Assembly: GCF_020447265.1 (NCBI RefSeq)
Contig: NZ_JAJADR010000002.1
Coordinates: 806,001-870,000, forward strand
Reading direction: 5' to 3'
Length of the DNA stretch: 64,000 nucleotides
Source: Hymenobacter lucidus
GTDB taxonomy: Bacteria > Bacteroidota > Bacteroidia > Cytophagales > Hymenobacteraceae
Position numbers and translations under genes: made by a program. The notes beneath the pieces are model-generated. The model saw only the letters and a program-made list of their open reading frames with translations, was not told the DNA's origin and made no database searches. This document shows positions 44,269-54,550 of this stretch, in pieces; position 1 is the first letter of the stretch; each line of letters opens with the position of its first letter.

Positions 44269-46869
44269 ATGGAAGCTAAATTCTCAAATCGAGTCAAGGA
44301 GGTCATCTCCCTGAGCCGGGAAGAGGCCATCCGGCTCGGTCACGACTATATCGGTACCGAACACCTATTACTAGGCATGATTCGCGAAGGGGAAGGCACT
44401 GCTATCGGCTTGCTCAAGAAATTGGGCGTCTCGGTAGAAGAGCTGAAATACGCCCTTGAGCAAGCAACTCGTAATACGGCCACTCAGGGAACGAGCATTA
44501 CCGGCTCGATTCCGCTGACAAAACAGACCGAGAAAGTTCTCAAGATCACCTATCTGGAGGCCAAAATCTTCAAGAGTGAAATCATCGGCACGGAACACCT
44601 GCTGCTCTCGATTTTGCGCGATGAAGACAACATTTCGTCCCAAATTCTCAGCAAATTCAACGTGAACTACGAAGCCGTTCGCGACTCGCTGGACTACCAC
44701 GGCAACACTGCCCCCACCGACCGCGCCCCCGACACTGACGACGACGACAACGACAAACTCTTTGGAGGCAGCGCCGGTCGTGGCGCTTCGGGCAGCAGCT
44801 CGGCCGCCAAAAAGCCCGGTGAAAAGTCGCGTACCCCCGTTCTCGACAACTTTGGCCGTGACCTGACCAAACTGGCCGAGGAAGACAAGCTCGACCCCAT
44901 TGTGGGCCGCGAAAAGGAGATTGAGCGGGTAGCTCAGATCCTGTCGCGCCGCAAGAAGAACAACCCGATTCTGATCGGTGAGCCCGGCGTGGGTAAAACG
45001 GCTATTGCCGAAGGCCTCGCCCTACGCATCATCCAGAAGAAGGTGTCGCGCGTGCTCTTCGGTAAGCGCGTCGTAACCCTCGACCTTGCCTCACTGGTAG
45101 CTGGCACGAAATATCGTGGTCAGTTTGAAGAGCGTATGAAGGCCGTAATGAACGAACTGGAGAAGTCGCCTGACGTTATCCTGTTCATCGACGAGCTCCA
45201 CACCATCGTGGGTGCTGGCGGTGCTTCCGGCTCGCTCGACGCCTCGAACATGTTCAAACCAGCCCTGGCCCGCGGCGAAATTCAATGCATCGGTGCCACC
45301 ACGCTGGACGAGTACCGGCAGTATATCGAGAAAGACGGCGCCCTGGCCCGTCGTTTCCAGATGGTGATGGTGGACCCCACCACGCCCGAGGAAACCATCG
45401 AAATCCTGCACAACATCAAGGACAAGTATCAGGACCACCATCACGTAGTGTACACCGACAAGGCCATTGAGGCCTGCGTTAAGCTGTCGGACCGCTACAT
45501 GAGTGACCGGTTCCTGCCCGACAAGGCCATCGACATTCTCGATGAGGCTGGTGCGCGCGTACACATCAACAACATCGTGGTGCCAGAGGATATCCTGAAG
45601 CTTGAGGAAAGCATCGAGAATATCAAGACGGAGAAAAACCGCGTGGTGAAGTCGCAGAAATACGAAGAAGCTGCTCAGCTTCGCGACAAGGAGAAGAAGC
45701 TGCTCGAACAGCTCGACACCGCCAAGAAAAACTGGGAGGACGAGACCAAGAAGAAGCGCTACACGGTAAAAGAGGAAAATGTGGCAGAAGTTATTGCCAT
45801 GATGACCGGTATTCCCGTGAGCCGCGTGGCCCAAAACGAAAGCCAGAAGCTGCTCAACATGGGCGAAGAGCTTCAGGGCCGCGTAATTGGTCAGGACAAA
45901 GCCATTAAGCAGCTGGTGAAAGCCATTCAGCGCACCCGCGTGGGCCTGAAGGACCCCAAGAAGCCGATTGGCTCGTTCGTATTCCTGGGCCCAACCGGCG
46001 TAGGTAAGACGGAGTTGGCCAAAGTACTGGCAACCTACCTCTTCGACAAGGAAGATGCCTTGGTACGTGTCGACATGAGCGAATACATGGAGAAATTCAG
46101 CGTATCGCGCCTTGTGGGGGCACCTCCCGGCTACGTGGGCTACGAGGAAGGCGGTCAGCTGACGGAGAAAATCCGCCGCAAGCCGTACTCGGTCATCTTG
46201 CTCGACGAGATTGAAAAGGCTCACCCCGACGTGTATAACCTGCTCCTGCAGGTGCTCGACGACGGTATCCTGACCGACGGCCTGGGCCGTAAGGTTGACT
46301 TCCGGAACACCATCATCATCATGACCTCCAACATCGGGGCACGTGACCTGGCAGACTTCGGCGCTGGTATCGGTTTCGGTACCAAGGCCCGGACGGAAAA
46401 CCTGGACGAGATTACCAAAGGCACTATCACCAATGCCCTACGGAAAACCTTCTCGCCCGAGTTCCTCAACCGTTTGGATGACGTTATCGTCTTCAACTCG
46501 CTCGAGAAAAAGGATATCCACAAGATCATCGACATCTCGCTGTCGAAGCTGCTCTCGCGCATTCAGACGCTCGGCTACAAAGTGGAGCTGACCGAAGCCG
46601 CCAAGGATTTCGTGGCCGAGAAAGGCTACGACCCCAAGTACGGCGCACGGCCACTGAACCGGGCTATCCAGAAGTACATCGAAGATCCGATTGCGGAGGA
46701 AATCCTGAAAGCAGAAATTGCGCAGGGTGATGTTATTACTGCTGACTTTACGGAAGGCGCCGAAGAGCTTGTTTTCTCGGTCAGCAAGAGCGGAGAGGCC
46801 ACAAACCTTGCCAGCGACGAGCGGCCTGAAGAGGCTCCCGAGTCGCCGGACACGGAGAAAGGCAAGTAA
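44269..46869 (+). CDS. clpC: ATP-dependent Clp protease ATP-binding subunit ClpC
   Basis: AAA+ unfoldase that feeds substrates to ClpP. The protein has 866 residues. Order: Clp_N repeats (1-145), an acidic linker (DTDDDDNDK), NBD1 with Walker [14 protein letters not shown] and Walker [11 protein letters not shown], a UVR-type middle segment with [20 protein letters not shown]2 with Walker [13 protein letters not shown] and Walker [12 protein letters not shown], and the small C-terminal domain. The ClpP-docking loop motif I701-G702-F703 (GAGIGFG) shows that it works with ClpP rather than as a disaggregase only. The gene is monocistronic, ended by a strong terminator. Confidence 0.96.
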   Translation: MEAKFSNRVKEVISLSREEAIRLGHDYIGTEHLLLGMIREGEGTAIGLLKKLGVSVEELKYALEQATRNTATQGTSITGSIPLTKQTEKVLKITYLEAKIFKSEIIGTEHLLLSILRDEDNISSQILSKFNVNYEAVRDSLDYHGNTAPTDRAPDTDDDDNDKLFGGSAGRGASGSSSAAKKPGEKSRTPVLDNFGRDLTKLAEEDKLDPIVGREKEIERVAQILSRRKKNNPILIGEPGVGKTAIAEGLALRIIQKKVSRVLFGKRVVTLDLASLVAGTKYRGQFEERMKAVMNELEKSPDVILFIDELHTIVGAGGASGSLDASNMFKPALARGEIQCIGATTLDEYRQYIEKDGALARRFQMVMVDPTTPEETIEILHNIKDKYQDHHHVVYTDKAIEACVKLSDRYMSDRFLPDKAIDILDEAGARVHINNIVVPEDILKLEESIENIKTEKNRVVKSQKYEEAAQLRDKEKKLLEQLDTAKKNWEDETKKKRYTVKEENVAEVIAMMTGIPVSRVAQNESQKLLNMGEELQGRVIGQDKAIKQLVKAIQRTRVGLKDPKKPIGSFVFLGPTGVGKTELAKVLATYLFDKEDALVRVDMSEYMEKFSVSRLVGAPPGYVGYEEGGQLTEKIRRKPYSVILLDEIEKAHPDVYNLLLQVLDDGILTDGLGRKVDFRNTIIIMTSNIGARDLADFGAGIGFGTKARTENLDEITKGTITNALRKTFSPEFLNRLDDVIVFNSLEKKDIHKIIDISLSKLLSRIQTLGYKVELTEAAKDFVAEKGYDPKYGARPLNRAIQKYIEDPIAEEILKAEIAQGDVITADFTEGAEELVFSVSKSGEATNLASDERPEEAPESPDTEKGK

Positions 46870-46887
46870 GCTGCTTTAATTTGAGTA

Positions 46888-46923
46888 CAGAAAAGCCAGT
46901 CCTTCTCAGGACTGGCTTTTCTG
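46888..46923 (+). terminator. Terminator of clpC
   Basis: Perfect 16-bp arms CAGAAAAGCCAGTCCT/AGGACTGGCTTTTCTG with a TCTC loop, 18 bp after the clpC stop. Confidence 0.92.
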
Positions 46924-47043
46924 TTTCACTGACTTCTTGACCCTAGTTCATAAACCTGAAAAGGCTGCCTAAAACTGGTGCGGCTTTTTTTGCGCCCTTA
47001 CGTTACCTTTGACTTCCTTACTCATCCCCACCAGTTCCCTCGA

Positions 47044-48612
47044 ATGTCCGATCCGCACGCTGAAGCCCAATTAAGCAAACTCGAAATTCTCGACCGCAAA
47101 AACCAGGAGGCCCTGCTCGGCGGTGGCCAGGCCCGCATCGATGCCCAACACGCTAAAGGCAAGCTCACGGCCCGGGAACGGGTGGATTTGCTGATGGATG
47201 AAGGCTCGTTCGAGGAAATCGGCAAGTTCGTGATGCACCGCTCCAAGGACTTCGGCCTGGACAAGGAGTACTACCTCGGCGACGGGGTTATTACGGGCTA
47301 CGGCACGGTGCACGGCCGCTTGGTGTACGTTTTCTCCCAGGATTTCACGGTGTTTGGCGGCTCACTGAGCGAAACCCACGCCGAGAAAATCGTGAAGATT
47401 ATGGATCTGGCCATGAAGAACGGCGCGCCCGTTATCGGCCTCAATGACTCGGGCGGAGCCCGGATTCAGGAAGGCGTGGTGAGCCTGGGCGGCTACGCCG
47501 ACATTTTCTACAAGAATACTCTGGCCTCGGGTGTGGTGCCACAGTTGTCGGCCATTATGGGGCCCTGCGCAGGCGGTGCGGTGTACTCGCCAGCCATTAC
47601 GGACTTTATCCTGATGGTGGAAAATACGAGCTACATGTTCGTGACGGGTCCGAACGTGGTGAAGACGGTGACCCACGAAAACGTGACCAGTGAGGAACTG
47701 GGCGGCGCCAGCACTCACTCTGCCAAGAGCGGCGTGACGCACTTCAGCTGCGCCAACGAGGTAGCCTGTATCAACCACCTCAAGGCCCTGCTGAGCTACA
47801 TGCCGCAGAACTGCGAGGAAACGGCCCCAATGCTGCCCTACGAGGCCCAGGGCGACGAATCTCGGCCGGCGCTGAACAACATCATTCCCGAAAACCCGAA
47901 CCAGCCCTACGACATCCGCGAGGTTATTGAAGGCATCATCGACGCGGATTCCTTCCTGGAAGTACACCAGAACTTTGCCGAGAATATCGTAGTAGGTTTT
48001 GCCCGCCTCGGCGGCCGCAGCATTGGCATCGTGGGCAACCAGCCCGCCGTACTAGCCGGGGTGCTCGACATCAACGCCTCTACCAAAGCCGCCCGCTTCG
48101 TGCGGTTCTGCGACTCGTTCAACATTCCGCTGCTGGTGCTGGAAGACGTGCCCGGCTTCTTGCCCGGCACCGACCAGGAGTGGCGCGGCATTATTACCAA
48201 CGGGGCCAAACTGCTCTACGCTTTCTGCGAAGCCACCGTGCCGCGCATCACCGTTATTACCCGTAAAGCATACGGCGGGGCATATGATGTGATGAACTCC
48301 AAGCACATCGGGGCTGACCTGAACTACGCTTGGCCCACAGCCGAAATTGCGGTAATGGGCGCCAAAGGCGCCGCCGAAATCATCTTCAAACGGGAAATTG
48401 CCACCGCCGCCGACCCCGAGGCCAAGCTGCAGGAAAAGGTGGACGAATACCAGCAGAAGTTTGCCACGCCTTACCGGGCCGCGCACCGGGGCTTTGTGGA
48501 TGAAGTTATCCTGCCGGCTCAGACGCGTCAGAAGTTAATTCGGGCCTTTAAGATGCTGGAAAACAAGGTAGATGTGCTGCCACGCAAGAAACACGGCAAT
48601 ATTCCGCTATAG
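47044..48612 (+). CDS. Acyl-CoA carboxylase, carboxyltransferase (beta) subunit
   Basis: Carboxyltransferase of propionyl-CoA or methylmalonyl-CoA-type carboxylase; transfers the carboxyl group from biotin to acyl-CoA. The protein has 522 residues, the family norm. The N-terminal CT domain includes [20 protein letters not shown] and [20 protein letters not shown], with [16 protein letters not shown]; the C-terminal CT domain has [20 protein letters not shown] and [27 protein letters not shown] element at 47004-47011 could be its -7 box. The biotin carboxylase subunit is not in this window. The ATG at 47044 fits the family start. Confidence 0.94.
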   Translation: MSDPHAEAQLSKLEILDRKNQEALLGGGQARIDAQHAKGKLTARERVDLLMDEGSFEEIGKFVMHRSKDFGLDKEYYLGDGVITGYGTVHGRLVYVFSQDFTVFGGSLSETHAEKIVKIMDLAMKNGAPVIGLNDSGGARIQEGVVSLGGYADIFYKNTLASGVVPQLSAIMGPCAGGAVYSPAITDFILMVENTSYMFVTGPNVVKTVTHENVTSEELGGASTHSAKSGVTHFSCANEVACINHLKALLSYMPQNCEETAPMLPYEAQGDESRPALNNIIPENPNQPYDIREVIEGIIDADSFLEVHQNFAENIVVGFARLGGRSIGIVGNQPAVLAGVLDINASTKAARFVRFCDSFNIPLLVLEDVPGFLPGTDQEWRGIITNGAKLLYAFCEATVPRITVITRKAYGGAYDVMNSKHIGADLNYAWPTAEIAVMGAKGAAEIIFKREIATAADPEAKLQEKVDEYQQKFATPYRAAHRGFVDEVILPAQTRQKLIRAFKMLENKVDVLPRKKHGNIPL

Positions 48613-48745
48613 ATTAAATCGATTTTAATCATAATATCGTAACTGGCCTGCCATCTTGGTTGCAGCCGGTTGTAGCGCCGTCCTTTTTGGCAGCTGCTAT
48701 TCTATCTTTTCATACCGCTTAAAACGCGGTTTCGCTCGACTCTCC

Positions 48746-49816
48746 ATGCGTAAAGAAAGCTTTGATTTCCTTCAGCGCTACCTGAATAATGCCTCGCCCA
48801 CCGGCTTCGAAAAAGAAGGGCAGAAACTCTGGCTCGACTACCTCAAACCCTACATCGACGAGTACTTCGTGGACACATATGGCACCGTTGTCGGCGTTAT
48901 CAATCCAGAAGCCAAGTACAAGGTCGTTATCGAAGCCCACGCCGATGAAATCAGCTACTTCGTCAACTATATTACCAAGGAAGGCTACATCTATCTGCGC
49001 CGCAATGGCGGCTCCGATGCGCTGGTAGCGCCTTCCAAGCGGGTAAATATCCACACCGACAAAGGTGTGGTGAAGGCCGTGTTCGGCTGGCCCGCCATCC
49101 ACGTGCGTAAGGTGGAGCAGGATAAGGCGCCGACCATCGAGACGATTTACCTGGACTGCGGCGCCGCATCGCAGAAGGAAGTCGAAGACATGGGCATTCA
49201 CGTGGGCTCGGTCGTCACCTTCGAAGACGAGTTCATGGTAATGAACGACAAGTTTTACGTGGGTCGGGCCCTCGACAACCGCGTGGGTGGCTTCATGATT
49301 GCCGAAGTGGCCCGCATGCTCAAGGAAAACGGCAAAACGCTGCCCTTCGGCCTCTACATCGTGAATGCGGTGCAGGAGGAAATCGGGCTGCGCGGCGCCG
49401 AGATGGTAGCCCACCGCATCAACCCCGACGTGGCCATCATCACCGACGTGACGCACGATACTCAGTCGCCGATGTATGAGAAAAAGACGGCCGGCGACCT
49501 GCACTGCGGCAAAGGCCCGGTTATTACCTACGGCCCGGCGGTGCAGAACAACCTGCGGGACCTGATTATCAAGACTGCCCAGGAAGCTGAAATTCCGTTT
49601 CAGCGCGCCGCAGCTACCCGGGCCACCGGCACCGATACCGACGCCTTTGCCTACTCGGGCTCGGGTGTGGCGGCGGCCCTCATTTCGCTACCGCTGAAGT
49701 ACATGCACACCACCGTCGAAACCGTGCACGCCGATGATGTCGACAACGTGACTAAGCTGATCTACGAGACGCTGCTGCGCATCGAGGACGGCCACGACTT
49801 CCGCTATTTCAGCTAA
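48746..49816 (+). CDS. M42 family metallopeptidase (glutamyl aminopeptidase-like)
   Basis: Dinuclear metal aminopeptidase or endoglucanase-like enzyme, 356 residues. Metal and catalytic residues: H65 in VVIEAHADEIS, Asp in RALDNRVGGFM, the Glu pair in VQEEIGLRGAEM, Asp in AIITDVTHDT, and the final His in ETVHADDVDNV. The PDZ-like dimerisation insert lies in between. The ATG at 48746 gives the family start (MRKESFDFLQRYLNNASPTG); the frame opens at 48656 without conservation. It lies between unrelated neighbours. Confidence 0.93.
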   Translation: MRKESFDFLQRYLNNASPTGFEKEGQKLWLDYLKPYIDEYFVDTYGTVVGVINPEAKYKVVIEAHADEISYFVNYITKEGYIYLRRNGGSDALVAPSKRVNIHTDKGVVKAVFGWPAIHVRKVEQDKAPTIETIYLDCGAASQKEVEDMGIHVGSVVTFEDEFMVMNDKFYVGRALDNRVGGFMIAEVARMLKENGKTLPFGLYIVNAVQEEIGLRGAEMVAHRINPDVAIITDVTHDTQSPMYEKKTAGDLHCGKGPVITYGPAVQNNLRDLIIKTAQEAEIPFQRAAATRATGTDTDAFAYSGSGVAAALISLPLKYMHTTVETVHADDVDNVTKLIYETLLRIEDGHDFRYFS

Positions 49817-49841
49817 GCCTATCTTTGCGCCCGTGCTGTAG

Positions 49842-49884
49842 AACGCATGGCCGGCTTGCTTTCGGGCAACGCCGGCCATGCGTT
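49842..49884 (+). terminator. 14-bp hairpin between the M42 and glycosyltransferase genes
   Basis: Arms AACGCATGGCCGGC (49842-49855) and GCCGGCCATGCGTT (49871-49884) with a 15-base loop, then TCTG. A -7-like element TATCTTTG (49820-49827) precedes it, so it may also sit in the leader of the next gene. Confidence 0.7.
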
Positions 49885-49919
49885 TCTGTATCCTCCTCTC
49901 CTTACCGTTTCCCTCTGCC

Positions 49920-50792
49920 ATGAAAATTGCCGGCTTTACCATCGTCCGAAATGCCGTTCTCAACGACTACCCGGTTGTGGAAGCCATTCGGTCGATTCTG
50001 CCCGTGGTAGATGAAATGGTGGTCAGCATCGGCGACAGTGACGACGGCACCGAGGCGTTGATACGCAGCATCGACTCGCCCAAGTTGCGCATCGTGCATT
50101 CCGTCTGGGACCCGACGTTACGCAAGGGCGGTACTGTGCTGGCCGTGGAAACTGACAAGGCATTTCGGCAAATTTCGCCCGATGCCGACTGGGCTTTCTA
50201 CATTCAGGCCGACGAGGTGGTGCACGAGCAGTACCACGCCGCCATAAGAGCCGCCGCCCAGCGCCACCTAGCCGATAAACAAGTGGAGGGCCTGTTGTTC
50301 AAATACCTGCACTTCTACGGCACCTTCGATTACGTGGGCGACTCGCGCCGCTGGTACGGGCACGAGGTCCGTATCATTCGCAACGACCCGGCCATTACCT
50401 CCTACAAGGATGCGCAGGGATTTCGTCGCCACGGGGAAAAGCTGCGTGTAAAGCCTGCCGATGCCTTTGTGTACCATTATGGCTGGGTAAAAAACCCGGC
50501 CCAAATGCTGCAAAAGATGAAGCATATCAACCAATTCTGGCACGGCGACAAACCAGCGGCAGAGCAGCCGCTGGCCACTACGGAGGTGTTCAACTTCGAT
50601 GACTTCGACTCGCTGGAGAAATTTCAAGGCACCCACCCCAGCGTGATGACGCCGCGCATTGCCCGCCTGAACTGGCAGGTAGCCATCGACGTGACGCAGA
50701 AGCACTTTTCGCTCAAAGGCAAGGTGCTTTACTGGATTGAAAAAGCCACGGGCAAGCGCCTGTTTGAGTACCGGAACTACAAGCTCCTGTAA
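49920..50792 (+). CDS. Glycosyltransferase, GT2-like
   Basis: The protein has 290 residues. The N-terminal GT-A-like part reads MKIAGFTIVRNAVLNDYPVV and VVDEMVVSIGDSDDGTEALI; a DxD-type motif is likely in FYIQADEVVH near residue 95. No membrane helix is present. It probably transfers a sugar to an envelope polysaccharide or lipid; the donor is unknown. The upstream ATG at 49878 lies inside the hairpin, so 49920 is taken. No sugar-nucleotide genes are nearby. Confidence 0.88.
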   Translation: MKIAGFTIVRNAVLNDYPVVEAIRSILPVVDEMVVSIGDSDDGTEALIRSIDSPKLRIVHSVWDPTLRKGGTVLAVETDKAFRQISPDADWAFYIQADEVVHEQYHAAIRAAAQRHLADKQVEGLLFKYLHFYGTFDYVGDSRRWYGHEVRIIRNDPAITSYKDAQGFRRHGEKLRVKPADAFVYHYGWVKNPAQMLQKMKHINQFWHGDKPAAEQPLATTEVFNFDDFDSLEKFQGTHPSVMTPRIARLNWQVAIDVTQKHFSLKGKVLYWIEKATGKRLFEYRNYKLL

Positions 50793-50814
50793 CGCCCTTC
50801 ATCAACCGCCACTC

Positions 50815-51615
50815 TTGGAACTGCCCTTCATTCAGCCGCCCCTTACTTTCACCGACCAGATACAGCGGCGCGTCACAGTGGCGTATCCGCCGCAGCGCAT
50901 TGTGTCGCTGGTGCCTTCCCAAACGGAGCTGCTCTACGATTTGGGCCTCGGCAGCCGCGTGGTGGGCGTCACTAAGTTCTGTATTCATCCGGCCCAGGCC
51001 CGGCAGCAGGCCACGGTAATCGGGGGCACCAAAAACTTCGACTTTGCCAAAATCGACGAGTTGAAGCCCGACTTAATTATCGGCAACAAGGAAGAAAACT
51101 ACCAGGCCGGTATCGAGCAGCTGGCGGCCTCCTATCCGGTCTGGATGAGTGACATCAGCACCCTGAACGACGCGCTGGAGATGATTCGGAGGGTGGGTAT
51201 GTTAACCGGCCGGCAGCGCGAAGCTGAGCCGCTAGCCACGGAAATAGCTGCTTCCTTTGCCGCCCTGCCCACGCCCGCCACGTTGGTTTCGGCGGCTTAT
51301 TTCATCTGGCGCAAGCCCTACATGGTAGCTGCCGGCGGTACTTTCATCGATGATATGCTGCCACGGGCTGGTTTTCGGAACGTGTTCGGCACCGCCGCCC
51401 GCTACCCCGAAATTACGGCCGACCAGCTGGCCGTGGCAGCTCCCGCGGTGATTCTGCTTTCCTCCGAGCCCTATCCTTTCGCCGAAAAGCACGTAGCCGA
51501 GTTCCAGAAAATCTGTCCCTCGGCCACGGTGCGTATCGTTGATGGGGAGCTGTTCAGCTGGTACGGCAGCCGGCTCCGGCATTCAGCGGCTTATTTCCAG
51601 ACGCTGACCACCTAA
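50815..51615 (+). CDS. ABC-type cobalamin/Fe3+-siderophore-like binding protein (BtuF-type)
   Basis: The protein has 266 residues from a TTG at 50815, giving MELPFIQPPLTFTDQIQRRV; the frame is open to 50737. The two-lobed periplasmic binding fold is recognisable by RRVTVAYPPQRIVSLVPSQT and FDFAKIDELKPDLIIGNKEE, and the C-lobe with FRNVFGTAARYPEITADQL. No signal peptide is seen in the chosen start, so export is uncertain. No permease or ATPase is adjacent. It may be a stand-alone metal/cofactor-binding protein of Bacteroidota. Confidence 0.82.
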   Translation: MELPFIQPPLTFTDQIQRRVTVAYPPQRIVSLVPSQTELLYDLGLGSRVVGVTKFCIHPAQARQQATVIGGTKNFDFAKIDELKPDLIIGNKEENYQAGIEQLAASYPVWMSDISTLNDALEMIRRVGMLTGRQREAEPLATEIAASFAALPTPATLVSAAYFIWRKPYMVAAGGTFIDDMLPRAGFRNVFGTAARYPEITADQLAVAAPAVILLSSEPYPFAEKHVAEFQKICPSATVRIVDGELFSWYGSRLRHSAAYFQTLTT

Positions 51616-51616
51616 C

Positions 51617-52873
51617 TCAGCGTTGCTCGGTTATGGCAAAGCCCGCCTTAACCAGCTCTTTCCAGAATTGGGGGTACGATTTGCGCACCACATTCGGGGC
51701 CAGTACCGTGAGCGGACCGCGCAGCGCCAGCGGGGCAAAGGCCATGGCCATGCGGTGGTCGTGGTAGGTTTCGACTACCTGCCCCTGCACTGCAAATGAT
51801 GCCACCGGCACCCGGAACCGTCCTTCGCCTTCGTCCAGCATAGCTCCGCCAAACTTGGCCAACTCTATCTGCAGCGCCGCAATCCGGTCGGTTTCTTTGA
51901 TGCGCAGACTTTCCAGCCCCGTGAGTACCAGCTCCACACCGGTAGCAGCGGCTACTACGGCCACGGTCTGAGCCAAGTCGGGGCAGTCGGTGAAATCCTG
52001 CTCGACGGCACCGCCGGCGAGTTGCTGGGTGAGCGTCACGCCGTCTTCGCCAAATTCGGTAGCTACGCCTAGCTGGGCCATAATAGCCACAATGGCCTGG
52101 TCGCCCTGCCACGAATGGCGGCGCAGGCCGGGCAGCGTGATGGAGGAGCCGGCAGGCGCCAGCGCCACCATAGCATACCAGTAGCTGGCCGCCGACCAGT
52201 CCGACTCAATCGTGTAGTCGGCGGGCTGGTAGGGCTGGGGGCGCACTTCTACTACTTCGCCCAGGTCGCGGCACTGCGCCCCAAAATGCTGCATCAGCGA
52301 CTGGGTCATGCGGATGTAGGGCCGGGAACCGACTTTGCCAATCAGGCGCAGCCGCAGCCCGCCGGGTAGCTCTGGTCCCACCATCATCAGCGCCGAAATG
52401 TACTGGCTGCTAATGTCGCCGCGCACTCGCAGCTCGGTTGGCTCGTTTTGCCCGCTCGGCTGCGGGGCGCGGCCCTGCAGCTGCAGCGGCGGGTAGCCAT
52501 CCTGCTCGGTATAGCTGATAGTGGCGCCCAGCTCCCGCAGCGCATCGACTAGCACGCCAATGGGCCGCTGCCGCATGCGGGCGGTGCCGGTGAGCAATAC
52601 TTGGCGCCCGGTTACGGCCAGGTAGGCCGTCAGAAAGCGCATCACGGTGCCGGCATCCTCGGCGTTGAGCGTGGCAACGGTAGTCGGCTCGGCCAGTAGC
52701 CGCTGCATCAGCTCAGTATCGTTGGCGTCGGAAAGGTTGCTAAGCTGCCCGCCCCCGGCCAGAGCCCGAATGATGAGGGCGCGGTTGCTCTCACTTTTGG
52801 AAGCCGGCAGCTGGGCGCTGCCGCTCAGGCGGGTGCCCGGCCACTGTAGTGCTAAGGAAAGAGAAGTATCGAT
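51617..52873 (-). CDS. aroA: 3-phosphoshikimate 1-carboxyvinyltransferase (EPSP synthase)
   Basis: Sixth step of the shikimate pathway. The C-terminal part is clear: DAGTVMRFLTAYLAV, LRVRGDISSQYISALMMVGP, KETDRIAAL and DHRMAMAFAPLALRG. The conserved N-terminal motif LPASKSESNRALI (Lys-Ser binding shikimate-3-P) lies upstream of the first ATG (52708), at about 52770-52810, in the same open frame, which runs back to a stop at 52886-52888. No ATG, GTG or TTG occurs in frame upstream of the motif. I place the start near an ATC at 52873, giving about 418 residues, the normal length. The stretch seems intact, so the exact start codon is the open question. aroB lies upstream on the same strand. Confidence 0.85.
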   Translation of the reverse strand: MDTSLSLALQWPGTRLSGSAQLPASKSESNRALIIRALAGGGQLSNLSDANDTELMQRLLAEPTTVATLNAEDAGTVMRFLTAYLAVTGRQVLLTGTARMRQRPIGVLVDALRELGATISYTEQDGYPPLQLQGRAPQPSGQNEPTELRVRGDISSQYISALMMVGPELPGGLRLRLIGKVGSRPYIRMTQSLMQHFGAQCRDLGEVVEVRPQPYQPADYTIESDWSAASYWYAMVALAPAGSSITLPGLRRHSWQGDQAIVAIMAQLGVATEFGEDGVTLTQQLAGGAVEQDFTDCPDLAQTVAVVAAATGVELVLTGLESLRIKETDRIAALQIELAKFGGAMLDEGEGRFRVPVASFAVQGQVVETYHDHRMAMAFAPLALRGPLTVLAPNVVRKSYPQFWKELVKAGFAITEQR

Positions 52874-52923
52874 GAGTGAAAAGGGTTAAGCTGAAGAAAA
52901 ATACCTGGCTGCAAATTAGTCCG

Positions 52924-53973
52924 CTACAACCGATGATAGTAGCGCAGCGACTCGGCAATTTCGGCTACCGTCACGGGCTGGTCGTACACGGCCCGACCAA
53001 TACCATCGAGCAGGGTACAGTTGATAGTGGAGCCGCTGTTCTTTTTGTCCTGCAGCGCAAACTGCGCAATGGCATCGGTTTCGAGCGTCACAAACTGCAC
53101 TTTCTCGAACACCGAAAACAGGAAGGTTTCGATGCTCTCCTGCTCCGACGCGCTGAGCAAACCGCGCTGTGCCGACAGCCAAGTTTCGCACACCATGCCG
53201 GCCGCTACGGCCTCGCCGTGCAGTATTTCGCGGCCCGACTGCAGCAGTAGGTAGCTTTCCAGCGCATGGCCCACGGTGTGGCCGAAGTTGAGCATCTTGC
53301 GCAGCCCTGATTCCAGCGGGTCGGCCTCCACAATCTGCTGCTTGGTAGCCACCGACGAGCGGATAATCGGGGCCCAGTCCTGCACCAGCACGCCTTCCTG
53401 ACGCTGAGTAGCAAAGGCCTGAGCATCGGCAATGAGCCAGTGCTTTACCACTTCCGCATAGCCCGATTTCAGCTGGCGGGCATCGAGCGTAGCCAGAAAC
53501 TGTGGGTCGATGAACACAGCGGCCGGCTCCTGAAACACGCCAATCTGGTTTTTGAAGCCCAGAAAGTCGACTCCGGTTTTGCCACCCACGCTAGCATCTA
53601 CCTGGGCCAGCAGCGTGGTGGGCACCTGCACAAACCGGATGCCCCGCTTGTAGGTGGCCGCGCAGAAGCCGCCCAGGTCCGTCACTACCCCGCCGCCCAG
53701 ATTTACCACCACGGCAAATCGGTCAGCGGAGCTTTCGGTCAGCTCGTTCCAGACCAGCTCGCAGGTAGCCAGGGTTTTGTATTGCTCGCCTACCGGAATT
53801 TCGACCAGCTTATGTTTGGGCAGGTAAGGCTCCAGCAACGGGTAGCAGTGGCGAGCAGTATTGGTGTCGACTACTACAAAAACCTGACTTACAGCAGCTT
53901 GCCCTAGCATTTCGGCCAACTCTGGTAGCGCTTGGCCACCAATTACAACGCTATTATTCAAACCATTCATCAT
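52924..53973 (-). CDS. aroB: 3-dehydroquinate synthase
   Basis: Second step of the shikimate pathway; converts DAHP to 3-dehydroquinate with NAD+ and a divalent metal. The protein has 349 residues. Motifs: VNLGGGVVTDLGGFCAATYK (NAD-binding, Gly-rich), RGIRFVQVPTTLLAQVDASV, and a metal-binding His in FGHTVGHALESYLL. It is upstream of aroA on the same strand with a 50-bp gap. Confidence 0.95.
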   Translation of the reverse strand: MMNGLNNSVVIGGQALPELAEMLGQAAVSQVFVVVDTNTARHCYPLLEPYLPKHKLVEIPVGEQYKTLATCELVWNELTESSADRFAVVVNLGGGVVTDLGGFCAATYKRGIRFVQVPTTLLAQVDASVGGKTGVDFLGFKNQIGVFQEPAAVFIDPQFLATLDARQLKSGYAEVVKHWLIADAQAFATQRQEGVLVQDWAPIIRSSVATKQQIVEADPLESGLRKMLNFGHTVGHALESYLLLQSGREILHGEAVAAGMVCETWLSAQRGLLSASEQESIETFLFSVFEKVQFVTLETDAIAQFALQDKKNSGSTINCTLLDGIGRAVYDQPVTVAEIAESLRYYHRL

Positions 53974-54090
53974 TAAACAAAATATTATTCAGCTGAAGCA
54001 TGTTTTAAGCCAAGAATACCTTACTTTGGTACAAAAAATAGCTACGCTTGTATTACGCGTTTGGAAAGTTAACAACTACTTTATTGCCAC

Positions 54091-54537
54091 ATGAAAGCCT
54101 CCTACTTGTCCTGGGCCTGCCTCTTTATGATTACCACTACCGGCGCATCCTGTAGCCGAGACTCCATGCCGACGATGGAAGACCAGCTCGTAGGCCGCTG
54201 GGAGTGGGTGCAGAGTGCCAACCCAGCCGGTATAGGACCTTCCACCCCGGCTACCACCGGCCACACCGTCGTTGTCGAATTTGACCGCCGAGGCCGGGCC
54301 CGCTTCTACCAAGATGGCGCCATGATTGGGGCGGCCAAGTTCCGGCTGAAGGCCGTGAGTAACGGTTGGCGCAAAAGCAAAAACCTTATCATCTACCGGG
54401 GCTACAAAAGTCAGCAGTTCTATTCCGTGTCCGGCAACAAGCTTATTCTGCAAGACACAGAGAACGGCAAGGGCGGCAATGTGTACTACAAAGGCAAGCA
54501 CAGCGCCCAGTATACCAACTTCGTGGGCAAGCAGTAA
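54091..54537 (+). CDS. Small lipoprotein, lipocalin-like
   Basis: The protein has 148 residues. The signal peptide ends at a lipobox-like TTGASCS (Cys at residue 21). EDQLVGRWEWVQSANPAG at about residue 30 is typical of lipocalin-like small lipoproteins with a GxW start. The rest is beta-rich (VVEFDRRGRARFYQDG, KLILQDTENGK). It is divergent from aroB. Function unknown. Confidence 0.8.
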   Translation: MKASYLSWACLFMITTTGASCSRDSMPTMEDQLVGRWEWVQSANPAGIGPSTPATTGHTVVVEFDRRGRARFYQDGAMIGAAKFRLKAVSNGWRKSKNLIIYRGYKSQQFYSVSGNKLILQDTENGKGGNVYYKGKHSAQYTNFVGKQ

Positions 54538-54550
54538 TTCCGCATTCTCA

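Noticed and set aside
45091..46224. 377-codon minus-strand frame opposite clpC
   Set aside because: Shadow of clpC; low-complexity Leu/His/Val translation without domains.
48613..48640. GATTAAATCGATTTTAATC dyad after the carboxylase gene
   Set aside because: Imperfect, AT-rich symmetry that can arise by chance; no second copy seen.
51617..52708. aroA starting at the first in-frame ATG (52708)
   Set aside because: This start would remove the conserved substrate-binding motif, so the longer frame was reported.
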